DNA of 43,249 bases. It comes from a virus. Location of the stretch: positions 1 through 43,249 of IMG/VR virus record IMGVR_UViG_3300042939_000283. One strand, written 5' to 3'. The notes under the pieces are model-generated. The model was not told the DNA's origin. It worked only from the letters and a program-made list of their open reading frames with translations, and did no database searches. A program made the position numbers and the translations under genes. Below, piece after piece: positions 28,851-37,110 of this stretch (position 1 is its first letter; each line of letters opens with the position of its first letter).

Positions 28851-29777
28851 TCAGTCAAAAGTAATTGTGAGTTCTGTATCCGCACTGCTGCCCTGAGTCG
28901 CCAACCATGTCAGGTTGTCGATCATCATGTCCGAGCGGTTGCCCTGCTGCTTGTTTTCCAGCTGGGCTTTCGGTGCTGCGATCGTGATGGATGTTCCGGT
29001 CGTGCCGACTCGCATTGAGAATGCCTGAGCGGATGACGTGAGCCACAGTGCATCACGGTCCTGAGTCGCTACCAGTTCCGACTCTGGATCTGCAGTGATT
29101 ACTGGTGCCCTGTTCGTAACCAACGCAGACACGTATCCAGAACGGTCGGTAGCGTTGACACATTCCCGCATGATGACGCTGTTGCCTGCGTCTACTTCGA
29201 CGTTCGACGTGCACAGGTTAACGCTGTTCCACGTCAGAGCACCGGCAGCGAATCGCAGCGGCGAAACTGTCGGATAGGTCGGAGCAATGAGGGCTGTGTC
29301 TGTTTCGTTGCTGGAGTATTTGCCCGTGAAGGTAAACTCAATGTAAGCAACCTTGCCAGTCGGACAGACGATCTTCCACGTGCCCATTGCACCGGACAAC
29401 AGCGTGCGTTTGCCGTCTTTGTAGTGGCCGATGGTCAAGGTTTTAACGTCGGTGCCCGGTCCCACAGACTTTGGCGAGAACACGCCCGCCGTTTCGACCC
29501 ACCCGCACGCTGGCAGCAGGACACTGGCCCAATTCGGAATGTCAGTGCCGTTGTAAGTGAGATCGTGAATGATGGTGCAGGTGCCCGTCATGCCTTCAGC
29601 AATGCTAGTCAGGTAGTTAAACCCACCCTGACCTTCACGGCGAGTAAATGCGACGTTTGGCTGAATCATGAAGTCGCGAGCGTTGTAAACGCCTTCAGCA
29701 CCGGTCAATGATTCGGCTGTTCCAATCGTCGTTTCCGTCTTTGCAGCGAATACCGCGCGACGTCGTAGCAATGGCAT
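28851..29777 (-). CDS. Major tail (tube) protein
   Basis: A 308-residue protein directly upstream of the chaperones. Begins MPLLRRRAVFAAKTETTIGT, a typical start for long-tail tube proteins, and contains YNARDFMIQPNVAFTRREGQ, AYIEFTFTGKYS and a C-terminal immunoglobulin-like region (ITADPESELVATQDRDALWL). Beta-rich. It polymerises into the tail tube. Confidence 0.8.
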   Translation of the reverse strand: MPLLRRRAVFAAKTETTIGTAESLTGAEGVYNARDFMIQPNVAFTRREGQGGFNYLTSIAEGMTGTCTIIHDLTYNGTDIPNWASVLLPACGWVETAGVFSPKSVGPGTDVKTLTIGHYKDGKRTLLSGAMGTWKIVCPTGKVAYIEFTFTGKYSSNETDTALIAPTYPTVSPLRFAAGALTWNSVNLCTSNVEVDAGNSVIMRECVNATDRSGYVSALVTNRAPVITADPESELVATQDRDALWLTSSAQAFSMRVGTTGTSITIAAPKAQLENKQQGNRSDMMIDNLTWLATQGSSADTELTITFD

Positions 29778-29789
29778 GAGTTCTTTCCC

Positions 29790-30374
29790 TTATGTTTTGA
29801 CGAGACCACTCGCGCGGAGTACGTTCAGGTTAATTCGACGATCGATCTGCTTGCGGAGTTCCGCTTCAACTGCTTTGGCTTGTGGTGCCGCTAAACTGTT
29901 CTTGACGTATGCGCCCCACGCTGACACGCCTTTGATCTGTATAATCGGTAGACGTTTTTTGCCGACCCGCTTAAATGCGTTGCCTCTCCAACTGGTTTTG
30001 ACTGCTCCTGGTTTCGGCCCTAAAAAAGCACCGCTCACGCTTCCTCTGCCGCCTCGCTTACTGATATTAAATGTCACTCCGGTCTTGTTCTGTTTCGCTC
30101 CGAAGTGCCGCAGACCGAGTCGCGAAGTCTTCTTTAACGACACAACCGCAGACAAGTTTTGCTCTGTTGCACTCGCTCGAATGCTCAACGGCTTTTCTGA
30201 TTCCTCTTTTTTCAAGTTAACCGTAGCCCGAATGCCGCGACCCATTTCCAGCTTCGTCTTTTTGCTTACCTGATTGATTGCAGCAGCCAGTTCCTTCTTC
30301 ATCTTCTTGCCCACGCTGGCCGATGCCGTCGCGAGCTTCTGCAGTTGGTTCTGATCGATTTCAATTGCCAGCAT
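29790..30374 (-). CDS. Minor tail protein Z-like
   Basis: A 194-residue basic protein (KMKKELAAAINQVSKKTKLE, GIRATVNLKKEESEKPLSIR) with the composition and position of lambda gpZ-type proteins, which join head to tail and help DNA leave the capsid. The last base of its upstream neighbour's stop overlaps its start. Confidence 0.72.
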   Translation of the reverse strand: MLAIEIDQNQLQKLATASASVGKKMKKELAAAINQVSKKTKLEMGRGIRATVNLKKEESEKPLSIRASATEQNLSAVVSLKKTSRLGLRHFGAKQNKTGVTFNISKRGGRGSVSGAFLGPKPGAVKTSWRGNAFKRVGKKRLPIIQIKGVSAWGAYVKNSLAAPQAKAVEAELRKQIDRRINLNVLRASGLVKT

Positions 30375-30871
30375 CAGTTGCGTACCGTGTACGGATCACC
30401 CTCGGAAACTCGAAACGTCACAATGACCGGAACTGCGATTCCATCATATCCACCGTCAGACGTTGCTGTGATTTGCGGCCCAAAGTCTGCATTGATCGCG
30501 TTGCCGTCGAACGTGTGCCATGTGCCTGATGTTCTGATCGCCTTGTGAATCGCCGCTTCTGCGACATCCTCATATAGCTCCACTGGTGTCGGGTCTTTTT
30601 CGCTCGGAGCGATATGCACCCGCACCAGAAACGTTTGCTGATATGCGATCGCTGGAGGATTGCCGGGGCAGTCCAGGTCATTGACTCGTGTGATTTCTCC
30701 ACGAGTCAACACAATCAAACCGTGTGCCGGTGTGTACGTTGCAATCTTTGTCGGACGCACCACGTTCGTGAACGTAAATGCGTCGTTCGGTTCTGTGATC
30801 AATGCTTCCAACCGTGTAAAAATCTCATCGGAGATTTTTGTGACGATTGGTTTTTCAGTGATCACCGACAT
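30374..30871 (-). CDS. Tail terminator/completion-type protein, 165 aa
   Basis: Between the head-tail attachment gene and the Z-like gene, the usual site of a tail completion protein. Contains EIFTRLEALI, TYTPAHGLIVLTRGEITRV and a last strand block (GIAVPVIVTFRVSEGDPYTV). The family is inferred from position. Confidence 0.65.
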   Translation of the reverse strand: MSVITEKPIVTKISDEIFTRLEALITEPNDAFTFTNVVRPTKIATYTPAHGLIVLTRGEITRVNDLDCPGNPPAIAYQQTFLVRVHIAPSEKDPTPVELYEDVAEAAIHKAIRTSGTWHTFDGNAINADFGPQITATSDGGYDGIAVPVIVTFRVSEGDPYTVRN

Positions 30872-31224
30872 ATCAGCACCAGCATTCCCTCGTCGTGCTC
30901 AGTCAGCATCTGCACCGATACTTTCCGAGCTGTTTCGCCGATACGTGGTGCAAGTTCAATTTGATCACCACCAGTATCGAGTTCTGCACTGGTGATTCCA
31001 GTGGTGACGTTATTTGCTACTCGCACCTCAAATTCAGTCAGAATCTGCTCGTCCGGATTGAACGTAGCCACCTGATTGCGGATGACGACAGCCTTGATTG
31101 TTCGTGGCTGTCGCACCGCAGCAGTGTGGAATCGATGCGGGTGGTATGTCACTGTTTCAGCAAAATGATCGCTGTTGAGAAACACCGTTCCCGCATCAGT
31201 TACAATCCGGCCTGCAAGACTCAT
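30862..31224 (-). CDS. Head-tail attachment protein candidate, 120 aa
   Basis: Begins MSLAGRIVTDAGTVFLNSDH, with a beta-barrel pattern (VTYHPHRFHTAAVRQPRTIK) like the FII-type attachment proteins. Overlaps the following gene by 10 bases. Role inferred from size, order and fold pattern. Confidence 0.65.
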   Translation of the reverse strand: MSLAGRIVTDAGTVFLNSDHFAETVTYHPHRFHTAAVRQPRTIKAVVIRNQVATFNPDEQILTEFEVRVANNVTTGITSAELDTGGDQIELAPRIGETARKVSVQMLTEHDEGMLVLICR

Positions 31225-31871
31225 CGACGTGACACAATCTTCACATAGTCGACCGTCAACGCGTCAGTGTTGCTGTCGCTGGTCTTCTGAATCTGAAAGA
31301 TTGGCTGCAGCCCGGATGAATACGCTGACATCGTGAACGTTTCAGTGCCGACCTTCACACCGTCAATGTAAAACTTGACGTCAGACTTGCCGCCGCTGAA
31401 ATCGATCACGAATCGTTTGTAGGTCGAACTGAGCGACACGCCTGTTGAGTTATCGTCATTGTCCGTTGTTCCATCGTCGGTTTCGACAACGACTGCATTG
31501 CTGCCAACCAGTTTAAAAAACGCATTTGCCGCGACTGCGTCAGGATCGTCCGCACGAGCCGACCCAAGGCCCATCACAATCGTTGTTGCACTGTCGAGAG
31601 TGGCGGTGACCTTTGCCCGGAATTCCATACGAATGATGGAATCGATATCAAAGTCCAGAGCGTCGTTAAAATGCAAGCAGACGTTTTCAACTTCCGTCGT
31701 GGATGCCAGCGTCAGTGTCGCCTCACTGGTGCCCTTTGTATAGGTCGGAGCACCGGAGCTTGATGTGTCATCTACCAGCCACGCTGTGGCTGGATCCGCT
31801 GACGTCGGGAAGGCCGCCACTGCCCCGTTGAAATCATCATAGAATTCCTGAAAATCCTGAATACCAGCCAT
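31221..31871 (-). CDS. LamG/concanavalin-like virion protein, 216 aa
   Basis: A beta-sandwich pattern with blocks typical of LamG/ConA-like domains: IIRMEFRAKVTATLDSATTI, STYKRFVIDFSGGKSDVKFY, then IDGVKVGTETF. It lies between the capsid gene and the head-tail genes, which suggests a capsid decoration protein, possibly sugar-binding. ATGA overlap to the next gene. Confidence 0.65.
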   Translation of the reverse strand: MAGIQDFQEFYDDFNGAVAAFPTSADPATAWLVDDTSSSGAPTYTKGTSEATLTLASTTEVENVCLHFNDALDFDIDSIIRMEFRAKVTATLDSATTIVMGLGSARADDPDAVAANAFFKLVGSNAVVVETDDGTTDNDDNSTGVSLSSTYKRFVIDFSGGKSDVKFYIDGVKVGTETFTMSAYSSGLQPIFQIQKTSDSNTDALTVDYVKIVSRR

Positions 31872-31930
31872 CGGCTTTTACCTTTCAAACAACGGTTGTC
31901 GCATTCCGCTACGTTGTGGAGATGCTTTTT

Positions 31931-31964
31931 CAAAATGCCCGGCTGACTACACAGCCAGCCGGGC
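31931..31964 (-). terminator. Terminator after the capsid gene
   Basis: GCCCGGCTG (31937-31945) and CAGCCGGGC (31956-31964) form a 9-bp stem with a short T-rich tail on the minus strand. It lies between the capsid gene and the downstream head-tail genes, so it would let capsid mRNA outnumber the rest. Confidence 0.7.
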
Positions 31965-31983
31965 GAGATCATTCACCCGTCGA

Positions 31984-34218
31984 TCATGCACCGTTGTGCT
32001 TGTACAGACCACGGTAATCAATCGCAGCAACACCGAACGTCTGACGAACCTTGTTCTTGTAGACGTCCTTGTCGAAGTCCCATTCAGATTCAAGAACTGG
32101 AGACTGTTCGCCTTCCAAAAAGGTAATTTCCACGGTGTCGACCTGGCTGTTGTTCGCTGCCAGGTACCATGCCGTTGAACTGTTGGCGTCGAGCAGTGGC
32201 TCAACGATAACTTTCAGCGGTCGGTCTCCGTTTGGTCCGTAGATGTTCTTCGTGTTGCTGTTACCAGCGGCAGAACCACCAACAGACGGATCCGCAATAG
32301 ATCCCAGCAATTGCAGTGCAGTTGCGCTGATAGCCGCTGGCACAATCAGAAATGCAGGCTGAATGTTCAGAATGACGTCTGAACGCAGCCCCTTCTTCGT
32401 CATCATGCTGATGTACGCAGTGTTCAGAGTGGAAACACTCGGAGCACCGGCACCAGTCGCATAGTTAGCGTGACCGCCTGTAGTGGTTTGTGCTGTCGCA
32501 TTGAACAGCAACCCGGCATCGGCCATTGCTGCATTGGCAGTCAATACACCATATACCGCCTGATTCTGCAGACGTCGGCAGGCGGCTCCCTGCATTGCAG
32601 GGATACGGCTGATCGCGTCCAGATCATCATTCACAACGGTTTCCCATGTGATCGTGAACATGTTGCCGTATTTGTTGACTTTGTAGGATTCCTTTGCATC
32701 GCTCATCGCTGCGTCGGGATATTCCTTGCCTTCCGGAACCATTTCCGGTGTGCCCATTTCACTGAAGCGAATTCGATTCAGTGTCTTGAAGTCGCTGGTA
32801 GTTCCCGCATCACGTGCCCACATCGACCAGGTATAGGGAGCTTCCTCGTATCCAGCCAGAAGGGTCTTGTTTGCCGCATCCAGCAGCAGGTTCGCGAAAC
32901 TGCCGGTCGTGTGGTACGCATCACGCTGGATTCGGAACCGGTTCATCGACCCCGGGTGACCCATTGCCACAAGTGCGATGTCTTTCGGAGCCATCCGGCG
33001 AACATCGCAACCCATCTTTTCAGCGTACATTTCAGCCATGCGGCTGAGCTTCATGTTTACGAAGTCCTGATGTCCTTCAGCCGGTTTTGTTACTGCGGCA
33101 CTGCGAATGCCGCCCTGTCGGAACGTTCGCATGATCAGGCCATCTCTGGCCGCTGCAAATAACTTGTCGTCAGCAGATTCGGTTAATGCCACTCTGTCGG
33201 AACTCTGTCCAATCGGTGTTGTTGCCATTTTTTGTAGGATCCTTGCTCGTGCTGTGTTGAGGTCAATGCCTTCATCGCAGAGCGAGTCGGCAAACGATCG
33301 TTCGATTTTGTGCTGAGAACACAACGCCTGAATTTCTTTGCGCCGGGTCTGGTCTGCTTTCGCGTAAGCTTGAATGGCTCGTGCGATGGACTTTTCCACA
33401 GTCTTTGGATCCTCTTCAGTTGCAGCAACTGGTGCGGCTTCGCTCGCTGGTGCTGCTGCTGAATCGGCTGCCATCACCTTCTTTGCGGGATCTTCCGTCA
33501 TGGAGTTTTCCACCATGTCTTCTGCCTCTGGCTCGGTGTCTGGCTTCATCTTGCCGACAACCCAGGAGAGAATCTGATTCGGATCGACCATGCCTTCAGG
33601 AAGTCCCATTGCCGTAAGCTGGCTCAACAGTGCCTCGTCCATTCTCTCAACCTTTCTTTCGAGGTCTGTATACGACCTGCGTACTGTGGAAAGTTCGTCC
33701 GCACCAGTGGCACAGATCGAAGCGTTATGCGGCTGCCATCGCGTGTGGATAACTGCCGGACCATCGATGACAGCCCCGCGACTTGTCGTGAACGACTTGC
33801 CGTGAGGAATGAACAGTGATTCAAGAGGCAGAGCGGTGATTGAAAAGTCAGTGATGTGCCCTTCATTCATTCGCTGGCAGATCAACTGAGCTTCCGGATC
33901 ACTCGCAAAACTGGGAGTTCCGTGTAACTCGCCATTGACTACCTGCAAACTGCGGACGCTTCCAAAAATGTTCCGCACCGTCGAATCATCGTGAGAATCG
34001 ACAATCGGAATCTGAGCTTGATTCGTGCGGAGAACAACGCCTTCCATCAGCAGTACTTCGCTGATTACATAGCCACGCTCTTCGTCGTAACGCCGTACCG
34101 GGGTCTCTGTGGCGATCACCACATCAGATACACCGTTTCCGTACCCGACCGAGCGCAGAACAACGCTTGTGCGTTTCGCTTTCGGTATCGTCGGAAGTTT
34201 TCCCGGCTTACGTGGCAT
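31984..34218 (-). CDS. Prohead protease-major capsid fusion, 744 aa
   Basis: The N-terminal about 180 residues are an HK97-type prohead protease: His76 in PIVDSHDDSTVRNIFGSV and Ser126 in GHITDFSITALPLESL. A Lys/Glu/Ala-rich scaffold-like linker follows (about 180-350, e.g. EEDPKTVEKSIARAIQAYAK). From about 355 the HK97-fold capsid begins (LTESADDKLFAAARDGLIMR, SMWARDAGTTSDFKTLNRI, TITWETVVNDDLDAISRIPA). In most HK97-type phages the protease is a separate gene; here all three parts are one chain, presumably self-processed. Confidence 0.85.
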   Translation of the reverse strand: MPRKPGKLPTIPKAKRTSVVLRSVGYGNGVSDVVIATETPVRRYDEERGYVISEVLLMEGVVLRTNQAQIPIVDSHDDSTVRNIFGSVRSLQVVNGELHGTPSFASDPEAQLICQRMNEGHITDFSITALPLESLFIPHGKSFTTSRGAVIDGPAVIHTRWQPHNASICATGADELSTVRRSYTDLERKVERMDEALLSQLTAMGLPEGMVDPNQILSWVVGKMKPDTEPEAEDMVENSMTEDPAKKVMAADSAAAPASEAAPVAATEEDPKTVEKSIARAIQAYAKADQTRRKEIQALCSQHKIERSFADSLCDEGIDLNTARARILQKMATTPIGQSSDRVALTESADDKLFAAARDGLIMRTFRQGGIRSAAVTKPAEGHQDFVNMKLSRMAEMYAEKMGCDVRRMAPKDIALVAMGHPGSMNRFRIQRDAYHTTGSFANLLLDAANKTLLAGYEEAPYTWSMWARDAGTTSDFKTLNRIRFSEMGTPEMVPEGKEYPDAAMSDAKESYKVNKYGNMFTITWETVVNDDLDAISRIPAMQGAACRRLQNQAVYGVLTANAAMADAGLLFNATAQTTTGGHANYATGAGAPSVSTLNTAYISMMTKKGLRSDVILNIQPAFLIVPAAISATALQLLGSIADPSVGGSAAGNSNTKNIYGPNGDRPLKVIVEPLLDANSSTAWYLAANNSQVDTVEITFLEGEQSPVLESEWDFDKDVYKNKVRQTFGVAAIDYRGLYKHNGA

Positions 34219-36037
34219 CCGCTGCCATCTCCGTTTCAGGAACCTGAGTCATGTCTGTGTCAACAGTTCCATCCAGTGCATCAGTAATCAGGGCACTCGC
34301 AGTCGCTTCTGTCAGCCCCAGTGTCTGTAAAAACACTCGTGCTTTGGTCTCAGTTGCAGTGCCTGCGATCAGCTCAGCAAGGATGTCTTCAATCGCTTTA
34401 CGATTTCTACCCCACTGCAGCCGCGACATGTCAGACATTTCGCCGGTCGGTTGATTCGCTGTGGTATCTGCAATGGCTGCAGCACCGGTGGCCGATAACT
34501 GCTGAGCCTCTGCCTGAGCGGCTTCCACGTTCGCCATGTCGGCGGTAACCAGTCCCAGAGATCGCTTCAGTTTTTCTTCTTTGGCTCGCTGGTAGAACAC
34601 GTTTCGCCAGTTCTTGCCACGCTGCCCGAGTTCGTCTTGATATGTGCTCTGGAATGACGTCAGTGCGGAATCCGATGCAGATTGCTCGCTTTGTGGGTCG
34701 ACCCATTCCCATGCTGGCGTCTGCCACTCGACAGCGGTTGACGTTCTGCGATCGGCGAGAATGTCCGTCATCGAGGCAAATCCATCCACGCCAGCCGTTG
34801 CAGCCTGATCATTGAACCGGTCCCAAACCGGCTGGCAGCAATGCTGCACCATATATTTCTGCCATCGGCGAAAACGTCGACGGTCTTCAAGCATGCTCGT
34901 TCGGCTGCTGCTGTAACTGGTGCCGCTGTAGTTGCGGGAGACGACTTCGTAACTCAGCCCCGTGCCGACGCTGATTCCTCGCAGCATGAGGTTAATCCAC
35001 GGCTCAGATGCGGAGTTCGGTCGACCGGGATTGATTGACTCGATGGATTCACCTTCGTTCAAATAGGTGACCATCGCCGGTTCGAGATACTCCAGCCGGT
35101 TGCCGTTCACGTCGGTTGACTCTGAATCAGTCGACGGCATCAGCCCCGCACCGGGACGGCCATTTGTTTTGATGGCGATACCGAAACAAGAGGCGACTGC
35201 GGAAGCCTGAATTTCGTTATCGACGTATACGCCGAGATCCCGCAGCCATGACATGACAGGAGCAAACCACGACACGCCGCGAGTCTGCCCGATACGATCC
35301 ATCCGGTACAAATGCAGAATGTCTTTTGCGTCGATGCGTTCTGGTTCTTGACGTCCGGTGGTATATGGCCCGTTTGGATGCTCAGGATAAATCCAGTATG
35401 CGAGCGGTTTCCCGAGTTCGTCCAGCTCCACGCCGCGTGTGATGCGGTTTCCGTCTGTGCTGCGGACCTTGTATGTGTCTTTCTCAGTCGCGAGCCTGTC
35501 GGCTTCAATCAATTCGATCGCAAGGGGCACCGGGCGATAAATCCCGCGATATTTAAGCGATGGCGTTTTGACCAAATGAATCAGCACTTCACCGGCCTCG
35601 ACCATCTCACGCTGTGCGAGCTGCTGGATCTCTGCAAAATTCAACCGTCCGTTGACGTCGCAGACCTCGCACCATTCCGACCAAACCTTGTCGCGTGATT
35701 CGTTTACGTCTTCAATGTCGGTTCCTTCAGGCGTTTCTACCTGAGATTGAGCAGTGATACCGCAACCGACCACTGAACTGACGATGGTATCAACCACGCC
35801 CCAGGCATAAGCGTTGTCACGGACCAGAGCACGAGACCACGCCCGCAGTGCGTCTGCCCCGAACGGCCCGAGTAGCTCGCTATCTGCTGACTGGTTGCGG
35901 GGCTTTTTGTTGTTTGTCAGCCGATTGGCTTCCGCCCCCGCATACATGCGTTCAAGCGTGCGCCGCTGCATTGTGCGTCTTACACCGGCTGCCGGTGACA
36001 GCATGCCCACAATGCGATCGATGGTGGAACCAATCAT
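34208..36037 (-). CDS. Portal protein, lambda type
   Basis: A 609-residue protein with the blocks of the lambda-type portal family: NAYAWGVVDTIVSSVVGCGI, WSEWCEVCDVNGRLNFAEIQ, REMVEAGEVLIHL, RIGQTRGVSWFAPVMSWLRD and YSGTSYSSSRTSML. It forms the dodecameric DNA channel in the capsid vertex. It overlaps the capsid gene by 11 bases and the connector gene by 4. Confidence 0.9.
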   Translation of the reverse strand: MIGSTIDRIVGMLSPAAGVRRTMQRRTLERMYAGAEANRLTNNKKPRNQSADSELLGPFGADALRAWSRALVRDNAYAWGVVDTIVSSVVGCGITAQSQVETPEGTDIEDVNESRDKVWSEWCEVCDVNGRLNFAEIQQLAQREMVEAGEVLIHLVKTPSLKYRGIYRPVPLAIELIEADRLATEKDTYKVRSTDGNRITRGVELDELGKPLAYWIYPEHPNGPYTTGRQEPERIDAKDILHLYRMDRIGQTRGVSWFAPVMSWLRDLGVYVDNEIQASAVASCFGIAIKTNGRPGAGLMPSTDSESTDVNGNRLEYLEPAMVTYLNEGESIESINPGRPNSASEPWINLMLRGISVGTGLSYEVVSRNYSGTSYSSSRTSMLEDRRRFRRWQKYMVQHCCQPVWDRFNDQAATAGVDGFASMTDILADRRTSTAVEWQTPAWEWVDPQSEQSASDSALTSFQSTYQDELGQRGKNWRNVFYQRAKEEKLKRSLGLVTADMANVEAAQAEAQQLSATGAAAIADTTANQPTGEMSDMSRLQWGRNRKAIEDILAELIAGTATETKARVFLQTLGLTEATASALITDALDGTVDTDMTQVPETEMAADAT

Positions 36038-36249
36038 CGACTGGTCCTCTGCATCTTGGCAAGGCGAAACATTCCGCCGCCCGATTCGCGGTCGACCTGC
36101 GTCTGCAACATGTTTCGCTGTTCGAACAGCGTCGACAGGTCGAGTGCAGTTACCGTGCGCGATCCGATCGAGTACGATGAGGCACCGCCGGTCAGCAGTG
36201 CTTCAATCGCTGCGTCAATCTGTGCCAGCAGTGATGCGGGTGTTGCCAT
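36034..36249 (-). CDS. gpW-like head-tail joining protein
   Basis: ATG 36249 gives 71 residues (MATPASLLAQIDAAIEALLT, then SYSIGSRTVTALDLSTLFEQ), matching the size and pattern of gpW. An upstream TTG at 36285 is in frame but unlikely. A perfect stem CCGCAGTG/CACTGCGG lies just upstream (36252-36273). Confidence 0.8.
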   Translation of the reverse strand: MATPASLLAQIDAAIEALLTGGASSYSIGSRTVTALDLSTLFEQRNMLQTQVDRESGGGMFRLAKMQRTSR

Positions 36250-36278
36250 GCCCGCAGTGTCGTTCCACTGCGGTGAAA

Positions 36279-36307
36279 TTGGCAAAGATTACTGGCGGTG
36301 ATATGCT
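36279..36307 (+). promoter_or_regulatory. Moron promoter
   Basis: TTGGCA (36279-36284), a 17-base spacer, TATGCT (36302-36307) on the plus strand, just before two small plus-strand genes that run against the surrounding late operon. Confidence 0.65.
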
Positions 36308-36348
36308 ATGGTGTGGTAACGTGTCGGCACACTTTTAGGAGAGTGGTC

Positions 36349-36558
36349 ATGAGTAAAACAGCAGCTGGCGTGATTTTGGTGGCAGGTCCAATTGTCGCGT
36401 TGCTGGGTGGCGATATTTCAGCCACTGCGAATAACCAGCCGTCAACACCTGATACGGACTGGTACTATTCAATGATCAACGGATTCGGCATCCTGCTGAT
36501 TCTGACCGGGCTGGGAATGTTCTTCTATGGGGCGATGCGGTTCGCTAAGAGCAAATGA
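36349..36558 (+). CDS. Moron protein 1, two-pass membrane protein, 69 aa
   Basis: ATG 36349 after TAGGAGAG. Two membrane helices (AAGVILVAGPIVALLGG and GFGILLILTGLGMFFYGAMR) joined by a polar loop. Expressed from its own promoter against the late operon, so it may act in the lysogen, for example in superinfection exclusion; inference. Confidence 0.72.
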   Translation: MSKTAAGVILVAGPIVALLGGDISATANNQPSTPDTDWYYSMINGFGILLILTGLGMFFYGAMRFAKSK

Positions 36559-36564
36559 CACAGA

Positions 36565-36580
36565 TTTTACTGCAGTAAAA
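36565..36580. promoter_or_regulatory. 16-bp perfect palindrome between moron genes
   Basis: TTTTACTGCAGTAAAA lies between the stop of moron gene 1 and the ribosome binding site of gene 2. A palindrome of this size suggests a repressor site; it could also be a weak hairpin. Confidence 0.5.
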
Positions 36581-36590
36581 GGTGCCCATT

Positions 36591-36812
36591 ATGCCTATTC
36601 GCATGTTTGGCGACGATACCCCAGTATTACGGCTGGCCTTTGATCATCAGGACGCTATTTCCCAGTCTCCACCACTGGGTACGCAACGTGTAACAGTGGT
36701 TGATGGCGAATCGATTACGGAACAGCTTGTGAGTGTTTCGGCACAATCTATGACACCCGGAGTGTATCAGATAACATTACGATGGGAACCTGTTACGCCT
36801 GCAATTCCTTGA
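36591..36812 (+). CDS. Moron protein 2, 73 aa
   Basis: ATG 36591 (MPIRMFGDDTPVLRLAFDHQ) with AAAGGTG upstream; GTG 36582 is an alternative. A beta-rich small protein ending TLRWEPVTPAIP. No family recognised. Confidence 0.6.
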   Translation: MPIRMFGDDTPVLRLAFDHQDAISQSPPLGTQRVTVVDGESITEQLVSVSAQSMTPGVYQITLRWEPVTPAIP

Positions 36813-36825
36813 GGTAGTCGCGCCA

Positions 36826-37110
36826 TCACTCTACCTCTTTCCACGTCGCCCCGCAAAACCCACACTTGCAATACCGTGTGCGGCCCTGCGTACTGTATAC
36901 CCGAGAACATGACCGCCCGTCAATCTTGGCGTCCAGATCACGCAACGCCTGACACGTGGAGCATGGCTGCGGGACAAACTCCGTCACCCGCGCCTTCGGT
37001 GCCTTAACGTTTTCGCAGGCTGTTGACCCATCCACCGGTTCGGCGTTTTGGGACTCCGTGCCGCTGGCCTGCAGGTTTCCCTGACGGTGGTTTCTGTTGT
37101 GCTTGCTCAT
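36826..37110 (-). CDS. Zinc-ribbon protein overlapping terL, 94 aa
   Basis: ATG 37110 (MSKHNRNHRQGNL) gives a basic N-terminus then CSTCQALRDLDAKI and YCKCGFCGATWKEV, two Cys pairs of a zinc ribbon. It overlaps the 3' end of terL by 107 bases in another frame. A GTG-type start nearer the zinc ribbon is possible. Its position by the terminase suggests a packaging or regulatory role. Confidence 0.6.
   Translation of the reverse strand: MSKHNRNHRQGNLQASGTESQNAEPVDGSTACENVKAPKARVTEFVPQPCSTCQALRDLDAKIDGRSCSRVYSTQGRTRYCKCGFCGATWKEVE

Noticed and set aside
32470-33162. A 230-codon plus-strand ORF with many Cys and His
   Set aside because: It is antisense to the capsid part of the fusion gene and has no ribosome binding site or family.
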